NCBI GenBank assembly: GCA_017643215.1
Contig: JAEPNV010000021.1
Location: 1 to 64,000 of the forward strand
Direction: 5' to 3'
DNA: 64,000 nucleotides
From: Roseibium sp.
Lineage (GTDB): Bacteria > Pseudomonadota > Alphaproteobacteria > Rhizobiales > Stappiaceae
Part shown: positions 17,153 to 26,244 of the stretch, piece after piece
Position numbering within the stretch: the stretch's first letter is position 1
Layout: every line of letters begins with the position of its first letter
Notes under the pieces: model-generated
What the model saw: only the letters and a program-made list of their open reading frames with translations
What the model was told of the DNA's origin: nothing
Database searches by the model: none
Position numbers and translations under genes: made by a program

Positions 17153-18370
17153 ATGGAGGAATTTCACAAGACCAAGAGGCTTCCGCCTTATGTCTTTGAG
17201 CAGGTGAACCGGCTGAAGGCAAAGGCGCGGGCGGCGGGCTCGGACATCATCGATCTGGGCATGGGCAATCCGGACCTGCCGACCCCTTCGCATATCGTCG
17301 ACAAGCTGACCGAGGTGGTGCAAGATCCGCGCACGCACCGGTATTCCGCATCCAAGGGGATCCAGGGTCTGCGCAAGGCCCAGGCGGCCTATTATGACCG
17401 CCGGTTCGGCGTGAAGCTCGATCCGGACACCCAGGTCGTCGCGACGCTGGGTTCCAAGGAGGGCTTTGCCAACATGGCGCAGGCGATCAGCGCGCCGGGC
17501 GACGTCATTCTCAGTCCCAATCCGAGCTATCCCATTCATACATTTGGTTTTTTGATGGCCGGCGCCTCGATCCGCTCGATCCCGGCCGAACCGGGCCCGG
17601 ATCTCTTCCACGCGCTGGAACGGGCCGTCATCCACTCCGTGCCGAAACCGATCGCCGTGATCCTGTGTTATCCGGCAAATCCCACCGCTTGTTGCGCCGA
17701 TCTTGAGTTTTATCGGGATGTGGTGGCGTTCGCCCGCAAGCATGACATTTTCATCCTGTCAGATCTGGCCTACTCGGAAATCTACTTCACCGACACGCCG
17801 CCGCCGTCCGTCCTTCAGGTGCCGGGTGCGATGGATGTCACGGCCGAGTTCACGTCGCTCTCCAAGACCTTCTCCATGCCGGGCTGGCGCATGGGGTTCG
17901 CGGTCGGGAATGAGCGGCTGATCGGCGCGCTCGCCCGGGTTAAATCCTATCTCGACTACGGCGCCTTCACCCCGATCCAGGTGGCGGCGACGGCGGCATT
18001 GAACGGACCGGAAGGCTGCATTGCCGACACCCGCATGACCTACAAGAAACGCCGGGACGTGGTCGTGGAATCCTTCGGCCGCGCGGGCTGGGAGATTCCA
18101 GCGCCCGACGCCAGCATGTTCTGCTGGGCGCCGATCCCGCAGCGCTTCAAACCGCTCGGCAGTTTGGAGTTTTCCAAGCTGCTTCTAGAAAAAGCGGAAG
18201 TCGCCGTCGCGCCCGGTCTCGGGTTCGGGGAACACGGTGATGAGTTTGTTCGCATCGGACTTGTTGAAAACGAGCAGCGTTTGCGCCAGGCGGCGCGGAA
18301 TATCCGCCGGTTTCTTGAAAGCGCGCCGGAAACATTGCACAACGTGGTCCCGCTCGGAGCCTCGGGCTGA
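17153..18370 (+). CDS. Class I/II PLP-dependent aminotransferase (AlaC/DAP-aminotransferase type)
   Basis: A 405-residue fold-type I aminotransferase. N-terminal YVFEQVNRLKAKARAAGSDIIDLGMGNPDLPTP is typical of the AlaC/LL-diaminopimelate aminotransferase group. CYPANPTACCAD carries the substrate/PLP contact Asn, LSDLAYSEIYF the Asp-Tyr pair, and SLSKTFSMPGWRMGFAVG the Schiff-base Lys. The start at 17153 has AAGGA nine bases upstream. It lies 27 bases before hom, probably co-transcribed, in an amino-acid synthesis context. Alanine or diaminopimelate as substrate is undecided. Confidence 0.85.
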   Translation: MEEFHKTKRLPPYVFEQVNRLKAKARAAGSDIIDLGMGNPDLPTPSHIVDKLTEVVQDPRTHRYSASKGIQGLRKAQAAYYDRRFGVKLDPDTQVVATLGSKEGFANMAQAISAPGDVILSPNPSYPIHTFGFLMAGASIRSIPAEPGPDLFHALERAVIHSVPKPIAVILCYPANPTACCADLEFYRDVVAFARKHDIFILSDLAYSEIYFTDTPPPSVLQVPGAMDVTAEFTSLSKTFSMPGWRMGFAVGNERLIGALARVKSYLDYGAFTPIQVAATAALNGPEGCIADTRMTYKKRRDVVVESFGRAGWEIPAPDASMFCWAPIPQRFKPLGSLEFSKLLLEKAEVAVAPGLGFGEHGDEFVRIGLVENEQRLRQAARNIRRFLESAPETLHNVVPLGASG

Positions 18371-18397
18371 ACCGGATCGAATTGGATTTCATAGTAG

Positions 18398-19711
18398 ATG
18401 GCTAAAGCGTTGAAAGTGGGGGTGGCCGGCCTCGGCACCGTGGGGGCGTCGCTGGTCCGCCTGTTGTCCGTTCATGGGGCCAAGATCGCCAAGAACGCGG
18501 GACGCGCCGTGGAGGTGAGCGCGGTCAGCGCCCGGGACAAGACCCGCGACCGCGGCGTCGACCTGTCCGCCATGACCTGGTTCTCCGATCCGGTTGAAAT
18601 GGCACGGAGCGCGAAGATCGATGTCTTCGTTGAATTGATCGGCGGCGACAGCGGCCCGGCCGAAGACAGTGTGCGGGCAGCGCTTGCCCGCGGCGTTCAT
18701 GTCGTGACCGCCAACAAGGCGCTTTTGGCCCGCCACGGGGTTTCGCTGGCCGGTCTTGCCGAGGCCAACGGCGTTTGCCTCAACTATGAGGCGGCCGTGG
18801 CCGGCGGCATCCCGATCGTCAAAACCATGCGCGAAACGCTGGCGGGCAATGAAGTGTCGCGCGTCTACGGCATCTTGAACGGCACCTGCAACTACATCCT
18901 CACGCGCATGGAAGCGGAAGGGATCAGCTTTGAGGACTGTCTTGCCGAAGCCCAGCGGCTTGGTTACGCGGAAGCCGATCCAACGTTCGACATTGAAGGC
19001 AATGACACGGCGCACAAGCTTGCGATCCTGACAAGCCTTGCCTTCGGAACCAAGATCTCGGACGACACGATCTACATCGAAGGCATCACCTCGATCACCA
19101 CCGCCGACATTCAGGCCGCCGATGAACTCGGCTACCGGATCAAACTGCTTGGCGTTGCCCAGCGGACCGACACCGGGATCGAGCAACGGGTCCATCCGAC
19201 CATGGTGCCGAAATCCTCGGCGATCGCGCGCATTGACGGCGTACTGAACGCGGTGGCCGTGGACGGCGATTTTGTCGGCGAGGTGGTTCTTGTCGGGCCC
19301 GGTGCCGGCGGGTCGGCGACTGCGTCATCCGTTGCCGCCGATATTGCCGACATCGCGCGCGGCGACCGGACGCCGGTTCTGGGCGCGCCGGCGGGCGAGC
19401 TTGAGGATTACATCCGTGCGCGGATGCGCAAGCATGAGGGCGGCTACTATATCCGCCTTGCCGTTTACGACCGTCCTGGCGCGTTCGCCGAAATCGCCAC
19501 CTGCATGGCAACGGCCGGGATCTCGCTGGAATCGATTGTCCAGCGCCGCAACGGCACGCCCTATGACGTTCAGGACGCGGCGCCGCAGCCGGTGATCCTT
19601 ATCACGCACGAAACCACCGAAGAGGCGGTCAAGGCGGCGCTGGAGGTAATCCTGTCCAAGGGTGTGGTGGCGGATCAGCCGCAAATGATCCGTATCGAGA
19701 ATATGAACTGA
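18398..19711 (+). CDS. hom: Homoserine dehydrogenase
   Basis: A 437-residue enzyme that reduces aspartate semialdehyde to homoserine on the path to threonine and methionine. Residues 1-130 form the NAD(P) domain with VGVAGLGTVGASLVRLL. The catalytic part has VTANKALLA, YEAAVAGGIPIVKTMRE and NGTCNYILTRME..GISFEDCLAEAQ. A C-terminal ACT domain (about 350-425, RLAVYDRPGAFAEIA) points to feedback control by threonine. It lies between the aminotransferase and glpX in one plus-strand run. Confidence 0.96.
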   Translation: MAKALKVGVAGLGTVGASLVRLLSVHGAKIAKNAGRAVEVSAVSARDKTRDRGVDLSAMTWFSDPVEMARSAKIDVFVELIGGDSGPAEDSVRAALARGVHVVTANKALLARHGVSLAGLAEANGVCLNYEAAVAGGIPIVKTMRETLAGNEVSRVYGILNGTCNYILTRMEAEGISFEDCLAEAQRLGYAEADPTFDIEGNDTAHKLAILTSLAFGTKISDDTIYIEGITSITTADIQAADELGYRIKLLGVAQRTDTGIEQRVHPTMVPKSSAIARIDGVLNAVAVDGDFVGEVVLVGPGAGGSATASSVAADIADIARGDRTPVLGAPAGELEDYIRARMRKHEGGYYIRLAVYDRPGAFAEIATCMATAGISLESIVQRRNGTPYDVQDAAPQPVILITHETTEEAVKAALEVILSKGVVADQPQMIRIENMN

Positions 19712-19764
19712 AGCCGGACGACAGGCGGGCTGATCCCGCGATCCGGCGAGGCTTGGAGACATAG

Positions 19765-20760
19765 ATGGCTGGTACCGAGGGCGGGGCAACGAGCGGTTTG
19801 GACCGGATTTTGACGCTGGAACTGGCGCGGGTCAGCGAATGGGCCGCCGTGGCGGCTGCGCGCCTGCGCGGGCGCGGCGATGAAATGGCGGCGGACCAAG
19901 CGGCGGTGGACGCCATGCGCCGCGAGTTGAACCGGCTGCCGATCGACGGGACGGTCGTGATCGGGGAAGGCGAACGCGATGAAGCGCCCATGCTCTATAT
20001 CGGCGAGAATGTCGGCACCAAGAACGGGCCCAAGGTCGACATCGCGCTCGACCCGCTGGAAGGCACCACGATCTGCGCCAAGAACCTGCCGAATTCGCTG
20101 GCGGTGATCGCGCTGGCGCCCGAGGGCGACCTCTTGAATGCGCCGGACAGCTACATGGACAAGATCGCGATCGGGCCTGGCTATCCGAAGGGCATAATCG
20201 ATCTGGATGCGCCGATCGCTGAGAACCTGGCGGCGGTTGCCAAGGAAAAGGGCGTCAAGATCAACGAGGTGACCGCCTGTGTGCTGGACCGGCCGCGGCA
20301 TGCTCGTCTGATCGAGGAAATCCGCACGACGGGCGCGGCGATCCGCCTGATCGGCGACGGCGATGTTGCCGGGGTCATCCACACGACCGATCCCGACGAG
20401 ACCGGCGTGGACCTTTATGTCGGCATTGGCGGCGCGCCGGAAGGTGTCCTGGCCGCGGCGGCGCTGCGCTGCATCGGCGGGCAAATGCAATCGCGCCTGG
20501 TGATCACGCGGGACGAACAGGTGGACCGGGCTCACCGGATGGGCATTGAGGACGTCAAGCGCAAATACGAGCTTGAGGAGATGGCCGGTCCGGATGTGCT
20601 GTTTGCCGCGACCGGTGTCACCGACGGCAATTTCCTGCAAGGTGTGAGATTCGGCCGTGAGCAGATCATCACCCACACCGTGGTCATGCGGTCCTCGACC
20701 GGGACGGTGCGGTACATCAAGGCGCAGCATCAGCAACTGGAAAAATTCCATCTCGGCTAA
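19765..20760 (+). CDS. glpX: Class II fructose-1,6-bisphosphatase
   Basis: A 331-residue GlpX-type phosphatase of gluconeogenesis. Metal and substrate motifs are seen at VVIGEGERDEAPMLYIGE (about 72-89) and at DIALDPLEGTT. GDGDVAGVI and GIGGAPEGVLAAAALRCIGG follow as in the family. Class II enzymes are unrelated to the Fbp type. The gene starts 53 bases after hom and ends 48 before recJ, a cluster I associate with Rhizobiales. Confidence 0.96.
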   Translation: MAGTEGGATSGLDRILTLELARVSEWAAVAAARLRGRGDEMAADQAAVDAMRRELNRLPIDGTVVIGEGERDEAPMLYIGENVGTKNGPKVDIALDPLEGTTICAKNLPNSLAVIALAPEGDLLNAPDSYMDKIAIGPGYPKGIIDLDAPIAENLAAVAKEKGVKINEVTACVLDRPRHARLIEEIRTTGAAIRLIGDGDVAGVIHTTDPDETGVDLYVGIGGAPEGVLAAAALRCIGGQMQSRLVITRDEQVDRAHRMGIEDVKRKYELEEMAGPDVLFAATGVTDGNFLQGVRFGREQIITHTVVMRSSTGTVRYIKAQHQQLEKFHLG

Positions 20761-20808
20761 GGGCTTGACGGTGCATCAGACCACCGCACCACAGCGCGGG
20801 GGCCGGTC

Positions 20809-22632
20809 GTGACCGGAACTACGGAAAACGGTGCCCCGGGGCGGCTTGTTCTGGGCGTTCACCGGTCCGCCAATGACAATGCTTGGCGCGAGCGCCTGTC
20901 CGACACGGAAACCCGCCACGCGCTCGCCATTGCCCAGCGCCTGGGCGTTCCGGATGTTCTGGCGCGGGTGATGGCCGCGCGGGGCGTGCTGCCGGACGCC
21001 GCGGAAGCCTTCTTGGCGCCGTCTTTGAAATCGCTGATGCCGGATCCGTCCAATCTGGTGGATATGGACAAGGCCATTGAGCGCATTGCCGATGCGATCC
21101 AGGCGGGAAAACGCCTTGCCATTTTCGGCGACTACGACGTGGACGGTGCCACGTCCTGCGCCGTTCTTGCCCGCTATCTGCGCTGGCTTGGACTTGATCC
21201 GGTCATTCACATTCCAGATCGCATCATTGAAGGATACGGGCCCAACGGGCCGGCTCTGGAAGCCCTGCGAGCGGGCGGCGCCGACATGCTTCTCACGGTG
21301 GATTGCGGCAGCACCTCGTTCGAGGCGTTCGAGACGGCCAGGAAACTCGGGCTCGATGTGGTCGTCATCGACCACCACCAGGTCGGCGAACAGCTTCCCG
21401 ATGTTCATGCGCTGGTCAATCCGAACCGGCAGGACGACCTGTCAGGCCAGGGCCATCTCGCCGCTGTCGGCGTTTCGTTCCTGTTTCTGGTTGGCCTGAA
21501 CCGCGAACTGCGCCGGCGCGGCGCTTTTGCCGGCCGGTCCGAGCCCGATCTCATGGCGCTCCTTGATTTGGTCGCGCTCGGAACCGTGTGCGATGTGGTG
21601 CCGCTCAAAGGGCTGAACCGCGCCTATGTCCTCCGCGGGCTTGCCATCATGCACCAGCGCAAGAATGCCGGCCTGGCATCCCTCGCCGATGTCGCTCGCG
21701 TTGTCGGGAAGGCGACGCCTTATCATTTGGGATATCTGCTGGGTCCACGCATCAATGCCGGCGGGCGGATCGGTGATGCCGCGCTCGGCGCCCGGCTGTT
21801 GACCTGCGAGGATCATGCCGACGCACGCGATATCGCCGAGCGGCTGCACCAGCTCAACGCCGAGCGGCAGGCGATGGAAGCCCTGATGCTGGAGGAGGCC
21901 GGTGCCCAGGCGGCGCTGACCATGGATGCGATCGACCCGGCTGTCCTCATCACCGGGTCGCAGGAGTGGCATCCGGGGATCGTCGGGCTGATCGCCTCCC
22001 GCCTGAAGGACGCCCACCGGCGCCCGGCTTTTGCCATTGCCTACGATGAAACGGGAAAGGGCACCGGATCGGGCCGGTCCATCCCGGGCGTCGATCTTGG
22101 CGCGGCGGTGCGCGCGGCCGTCGACGAGGGGCTCTTGGAAAAGGGTGGCGGGCACGCCATGGCCGCCGGTTTGACGATGCAGCGGGACCGGCAGGCCGCC
22201 ATCAACGCGTTTTTCGACGCCCGTCTGAAGGCGGCGGTGGAGGTTGCCGGCGCGGCGCGGGACATCAAGATCGATGGCGCATTGACCGCAAGCGGCGCGC
22301 GCCTCGATCTGCTTGAGCAATTGGAGAAGGCCGGGCCTTACGGGGCCGGCCATTCCGAACCGGTCTTTGCGTTTCCGGCCCATCGGGTGGCCTTCGCCGA
22401 TGTCGTAGGCAATGGTCATGTCCGGGCAAGTCTTTCGTCGCCCGACGGCACACAGTTGAAGGCGATTGCCTTCAAGGCCGAGGACAAGCCGCACGGCAAG
22501 GCCTTGCTTGCCAAGCGCGGCCAGTCGGTCCATGCGGCGGGCACGTTGTCGGTCGATACCTGGCAGGGGACGCCGCGCGTTCAGCTCAAGATCCTGGATG
22601 TCGCCGATCCACACACGGCACGCCGGTCCTAA
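20809..22632 (+). CDS. recJ: Single-stranded-DNA-specific exonuclease RecJ
   Basis: A 607-residue 5'-3' single-strand exonuclease of recombination and mismatch repair. DHH-superfamily motifs are in order: GDYDVDGATSCAVL, LLTVDCGSTSF, VIDHHQVGEQLP, GPRINAGGRIGD and the DHHA1 motif GGGHAMAAG; an OB-like C terminus follows. Translation appears to start at GTG (20809), since the next in-frame ATGs fall inside the conserved region. It is the last gene of the aminotransferase-hom-glpX-recJ run. Confidence 0.96.
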   Translation: MTGTTENGAPGRLVLGVHRSANDNAWRERLSDTETRHALAIAQRLGVPDVLARVMAARGVLPDAAEAFLAPSLKSLMPDPSNLVDMDKAIERIADAIQAGKRLAIFGDYDVDGATSCAVLARYLRWLGLDPVIHIPDRIIEGYGPNGPALEALRAGGADMLLTVDCGSTSFEAFETARKLGLDVVVIDHHQVGEQLPDVHALVNPNRQDDLSGQGHLAAVGVSFLFLVGLNRELRRRGAFAGRSEPDLMALLDLVALGTVCDVVPLKGLNRAYVLRGLAIMHQRKNAGLASLADVARVVGKATPYHLGYLLGPRINAGGRIGDAALGARLLTCEDHADARDIAERLHQLNAERQAMEALMLEEAGAQAALTMDAIDPAVLITGSQEWHPGIVGLIASRLKDAHRRPAFAIAYDETGKGTGSGRSIPGVDLGAAVRAAVDEGLLEKGGGHAMAAGLTMQRDRQAAINAFFDARLKAAVEVAGAARDIKIDGALTASGARLDLLEQLEKAGPYGAGHSEPVFAFPAHRVAFADVVGNGHVRASLSSPDGTQLKAIAFKAEDKPHGKALLAKRGQSVHAAGTLSVDTWQGTPRVQLKILDVADPHTARRS

Positions 22633-22740
22633 AGCACAGTCTGGGAGCGTTGGTGCGCCCGGAGTTAATCGGCGTTAACGCTTTGGCAATCGCCGCAAGA
22701 TTATCCTTTTCACGGCTGAAGGAATCGGCGGAGACGGATC

Positions 22741-22929
22741 ATGGCTCAGGATGAGCTCAAAGTGCTTTTTCATGAAATCGATATGCGTTCGGACCGCGCA
22801 CTGGAAGGTGTCCGGGCCGTCCGTCGGGCCCGCAAGCTTGAGGCGCTTCCCGGCGAACCGCGCACCCGGGCGATGGGCAGCGCGTTTGTTTTCACGGTTA
22901 TTGCGGTCATGGCCCTGCTTTTGGACTGA
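22741..22929 (+). CDS. Small predicted membrane protein
   Basis: A 62-residue protein. Residues 1-43 are charged and helical. One C-terminal membrane segment follows (about 46-61, SAFVFTVIAVMALLLD), leaving almost nothing on the far side, so it is a tail-anchored layout. The ATG follows GGCGGAGACGGATC. It stands alone after recJ. I recognise no family; the ribosome site and amphipathic pattern support a real gene. Confidence 0.55.
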   Translation: MAQDELKVLFHEIDMRSDRALEGVRAVRRARKLEALPGEPRTRAMGSAFVFTVIAVMALLLD

Positions 22930-23044
22930 TTGCAGCCCGAAGCGGCGGGCCGATATCGGGCCCGGATGCGCCGAGGCCCCTTGAAAACGACCGGCCTTGG
23001 CGGCATGCGTTTTGGAACCTTAACGCTGCTGCGGACCCTGTGTC

Positions 23045-23938
23045 ATGCCAGATTACAAGATTGCGCTCTGGTCGCTTCATCTTGGATTTTCTCCTGCCGA
23101 TACCGCGGCATTTGCCGCCCATGTGGAGGCCGGTCTTGCGCGCGCGGCCGACGCGGGCGCCCGATTACTCATGCTGCCGGAATATGCCATCGAGGCCTGT
23201 CTGGCATTCAAACCGGATGGCTTGCCGGAAACATCCGAAATCCCGTTTCTGGCCGACTGCGGCGCGGAGCTCGTCGGCCGTCTGAGGGACCTTCCCGCCC
23301 GCCACGGTGTGTCCTTGCTCATGGGTACGATGCCGGTGCGCGTCGGTGATGGCGGTTACACCAACACAGCGATCCTCTTGACGCCGGACGGGCGGGAGAT
23401 CCGGCAGGACAAACTGTGTCTGACGCCAGGCGAGCAGGATCCGGGCAGTTGGTCGCTCCAGCCCGGCCGTGTCCTTCATACATTCGAGCTGGACGGTTTG
23501 AAGATGGCCATCCTGATCTGCCTCGATGTTGAACTCCCCGCCCTTTCCTGTCTTCTGGCGGGCGAAGATCTGGACCTTCTTCTGGTGCCGTCCATGACCG
23601 AGCGCCTTGCGGGCCATCACCGGGTTTATGACTGCGCCAAGGCCCGGGCGGTCGAATTGATGACATGCGTCACCGTTTGCGGTACGGTCGGGGCCGCGCG
23701 CGGAACAACCCAGAACCTGACGAATGTCTCGGGCGCGGCGGTCTATACGCCGTGCGAGGCGGAACTCGGCCATACCGGCCTTGCGGCATTTGCAGCACCA
23801 ACGGATGGCGCGGACGGGGAAGAGCCGTTCTTGGTCGCCGATGTTCCCGTCGAATCGGTCCGCAGATTGCGGCGCGGCGGTGCCGAAGTCTGGCCCGGAG
23901 CATGGCGGGCAGGGCATGTCGCCTTGGAAAGGCGATAG
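23045..23938 (+). CDS. Carbon-nitrogen hydrolase (nitrilase superfamily)
   Basis: A 297-residue protein with the Glu-Lys-Cys triad in the right spacing: Glu46 in LMLPEYAIE, Lys123 in IRQDKLCLTPGE and Cys159 in AILICLDVELPAL. The superfamily cleaves amides, nitriles or carbamoyl groups. The C-terminal part (VDVPVESVRRLRR) is like the amidase branches, but the substrate is unknown. It lies between a small membrane protein and a Nudix hydrolase with no obvious operon. Confidence 0.88.
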   Translation: MPDYKIALWSLHLGFSPADTAAFAAHVEAGLARAADAGARLLMLPEYAIEACLAFKPDGLPETSEIPFLADCGAELVGRLRDLPARHGVSLLMGTMPVRVGDGGYTNTAILLTPDGREIRQDKLCLTPGEQDPGSWSLQPGRVLHTFELDGLKMAILICLDVELPALSCLLAGEDLDLLLVPSMTERLAGHHRVYDCAKARAVELMTCVTVCGTVGAARGTTQNLTNVSGAAVYTPCEAELGHTGLAAFAAPTDGADGEEPFLVADVPVESVRRLRRGGAEVWPGAWRAGHVALERR

Positions 23939-24053
23939 ACATCAACAAGAAAACGTGTCCTGGGTGCACAATGTGCATCTCTTGTCTGGACACGATCCGG
24001 CGCGTGCATATATTCAGGCGAATTCTTTCCGGTTTTGAAAGACTTATGATCCA

Positions 24054-24554
24054 ATGACCAGCATGGACACGACCTTGGCGCCGACCGCCTCGTGGCTGCA
24101 GACGTTGAAAGGGCTGTTTATCCGGCCCACGCGTTTGCAGGTCGCCGCGCTGTGTCACCGGTCCGCGAGCGGCGAACCGGACGTGCTGCTGGTCACGTCG
24201 CGGGACAAAGGCCGGTGGATCCTGCCAAAGGGATGGCCGGAACCGGACCTGGAAGCGCATGAAACGGCCGCTCTTGAGGCCTTCGAGGAGGCGGGGGTCC
24301 GGGGCGACGTCGACCAAACGATGTATGGCAGCTTCCGGTCCCACAAAGGCATGGCCAACGGGTCGAAAATCCCGACCAGGGTCCTTGTCTATCGCATCGC
24401 GTTCGGCGAACAGGTCGAAACCTTTCGGGAAAAGGGCCAGCGGCAGGTCGTCTGGATGTCCGTTTCGCGCGCGATCGAAACCGCCGATGAACCGGGCCTT
24501 CGGCGCTTGTTGAAACGGTTCAGGGCCGACATGCGCCGGTCGGCGGCGATCTGA
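24054..24554 (+). CDS. Nudix hydrolase
   Basis: A 166-residue protein with a Nudix box at about 61-86: RWILPKGWPEPD, then HETAALEAFEEAGVRGD. The Arg of the consensus is replaced by Leu, but the EExG core is kept, as in several diadenosine/diphosphoinositol-polyphosphate-like members. The N terminus (residues 1-30) has a short extension. Its substrate cannot be read from sequence. It is convergent with tupA. Confidence 0.87.
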   Translation: MTSMDTTLAPTASWLQTLKGLFIRPTRLQVAALCHRSASGEPDVLLVTSRDKGRWILPKGWPEPDLEAHETAALEAFEEAGVRGDVDQTMYGSFRSHKGMANGSKIPTRVLVYRIAFGEQVETFREKGQRQVVWMSVSRAIETADEPGLRRLLKRFRADMRRSAAI

Positions 24555-24612
24555 CAATACATGCCGTCAAGCCGACTGGTTTGCCCGCCGTGCCCTTTTC
24601 GCGCGGGCGCCG

Positions 24613-25455
24613 TCAGTTCGTGGTTGAGCCTCGGGCGTTTGGAAAGAACAACTGCTCGCCGCCGATCTTGAAGCTTGCGATGGCCTTTTGGCCGTCCGGC
24701 CCGGTCAGCCAGTCAATGAACTTCTGGCCAAGGCCGGCCTTCACCGACGGATGCCTGTCCGGATTGACCAGAATGATGCCGTATTGGTTGAACAGACGGT
24801 CATCGCCTTCGGCGAGAATCGCAAGGTTGCCTTTGTTGTTGAAGGCGAGCCAGGTGGCCCGGTCGGACATCGTATAGGCGCCTTTGCCGGCCGCCAGGTT
24901 CAAGGTCGCGCCCATGCCTGAGCCGGTTTCCCGGTACCAGGTGCCCGATGCGTCGGCCGGATCGATGCCCGCCTCCGTCCACAGCGCCAGCTCCTTCTTG
25001 TGGGTGCCGCTGTCGTCGCCGCGCGAGGCAAACACGGCCTCGGCTCCGGCGATTTGTTTCATCGCTGCCGGTGCGTCGGTCATGCCCTTGATGCCGGCCG
25101 GGTCGTCAGCGGGGCCGACAATCACGAAGTCATTGTACATGACGTCGAGACGCTCCACGCCGAAGCCATCGGCGACGAATGTGAGTTCCGCCGGTTTGGC
25201 GTGTACCAGAAGCACGTCGCCATCGCCGTTGGCCGCGTTCTTGAGCGCCTGCCCGGTGCCGACGGCAACAACCCGCACGTCGATGCCGGTCTTTTCTTCA
25301 AATTCCGGCAGGATCGCGTCGAACAGTCCGGAGTTCTGTGTGGATGTCGTCGACTGGACAACGATGAAATCCGTCGCCTGAGCCGTCAATCCAGGTCCCG
25401 TCAGGACTATCCCCGCTGCCAGAAATCCGGCGCATAGAAACTTTACAAGTTTCAT
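24613..25455 (-). CDS. tupA: Tungstate ABC transporter, substrate-binding protein
   Basis: A 280-residue periplasmic protein with signal peptide (about 1-27, ending LTAQA). Mature residues begin with DFIVVQSTTSTQNSGLF; the TTST motif is the TupA anion-binding signature. ASRGDDSGTHKKEL, GSGMGATLNLA and YTMSDRATWLAF also fit. TupA binds tungstate much more tightly than molybdate in studied cases. It is the last gene of the operon, 24 bases after tupC; tupA more often comes first. Confidence 0.9.
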   Translation of the reverse strand: MKLVKFLCAGFLAAGIVLTGPGLTAQATDFIVVQSTTSTQNSGLFDAILPEFEEKTGIDVRVVAVGTGQALKNAANGDGDVLLVHAKPAELTFVADGFGVERLDVMYNDFVIVGPADDPAGIKGMTDAPAAMKQIAGAEAVFASRGDDSGTHKKELALWTEAGIDPADASGTWYRETGSGMGATLNLAAGKGAYTMSDRATWLAFNNKGNLAILAEGDDRLFNQYGIILVNPDRHPSVKAGLGQKFIDWLTGPDGQKAIASFKIGGEQLFFPNARGSTTN

Positions 25456-25479
25456 TCAGTTTTCTCCCGAAAATGATGA

Positions 25480-26244
25480 TTAAACGAGGATCTTTCCGTT
25501 TAAGTATGCCTCTGCCTCGGCGGATTGCGGTTGATTGAAAAAGAGATCCGCCGGGCTGTGTTCGCTCACCCGGCCCTTGTGAAGAAACACGACTTCCTCG
25601 CCGAGGCGCCTGGCCTGATGGGCATCGTGCGTGACAAGGATGATCTTCACGCCGGACGCGCGGACACGTCCGATCACGTCCTCGATCATGAGAACCGATG
25701 CCGGATCGAGATTGGCGGTGGGTTCGTCCAGGAACAACACCTTCGGGTCCAGGATCAGCGCCCGCGCCAGGGCGAGCCGCTGCTGCTCGCCGCCGGACAG
25801 GACGCGGGCCGGGCGGTCGGCAAGGTCAGCCAGGCCGGAGTCCGCCAAGGCTTGTTCCAGCCGCGCGCTGCGATTGACAAAGCCGCGCAGGCCCAGCGCG
25901 AAGGAAAGATTGGCGCGCACGCTCCGCCGCAGCAACACAGGCTTTTGAAACACAAGTGCTTGGCTACGGCGCACGGCCTTTGACAGCGGCGCGCCGTCCC
26001 AGCGGATGTCGCCGGAACTTGGTTGTAACAGGCCGTGAATGAGCCGCAGAAACACGCTTTTACCGGCTCCGTTCGGGCCCATCAGAACGGTCAGGTCGTT
26101 GCTCTCCAGCGACAGGTTAACCCCACGCAGGATATCGATGCCTTCCGTGCGGAAGGTGAGCTGGCGGACCGAAAGCGGCAATGCCGAGCGCCCGGTCCGG
26201 GCTTTGAGCGGGGCATGGCCGGGGAAGGACAAGACCTCAGACAC
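25480..26244 (-). CDS. tupC: Tungstate ABC transporter, ATP-binding protein
   Basis: From a GTG at 26244 it is 254 residues. Walker A is GPNGAGKS, the Q-loop lies in LVFQKPVLLRRSVRANL, the ABC signature is VLSGGEQQRLALARAL, Walker B is KVLFLDEPTANLD and the switch His is in LVTHDAHQARRLGEEV. The N-terminal 25 residues are an extra segment. The GTG lies inside the end of tupB (8-base overlap) and has AAGGAGCC nine bases upstream, which favours it over the upstream in-frame start. Confidence 0.9.
   Translation of the reverse strand: MSEVLSFPGHAPLKARTGRSALPLSVRQLTFRTEGIDILRGVNLSLESNDLTVLMGPNGAGKSVFLRLIHGLLQPSSGDIRWDGAPLSKAVRRSQALVFQKPVLLRRSVRANLSFALGLRGFVNRSARLEQALADSGLADLADRPARVLSGGEQQRLALARALILDPKVLFLDEPTANLDPASVLMIEDVIGRVRASGVKIILVTHDAHQARRLGEEVVFLHKGRVSEHSPADLFFNQPQSAEAEAYLNGKILV

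Noticed and set aside
19675-20751. A 358-codon minus-strand frame opposite glpX
   Set aside because: It is antisense to an intact fructose-bisphosphatase and has no domain.
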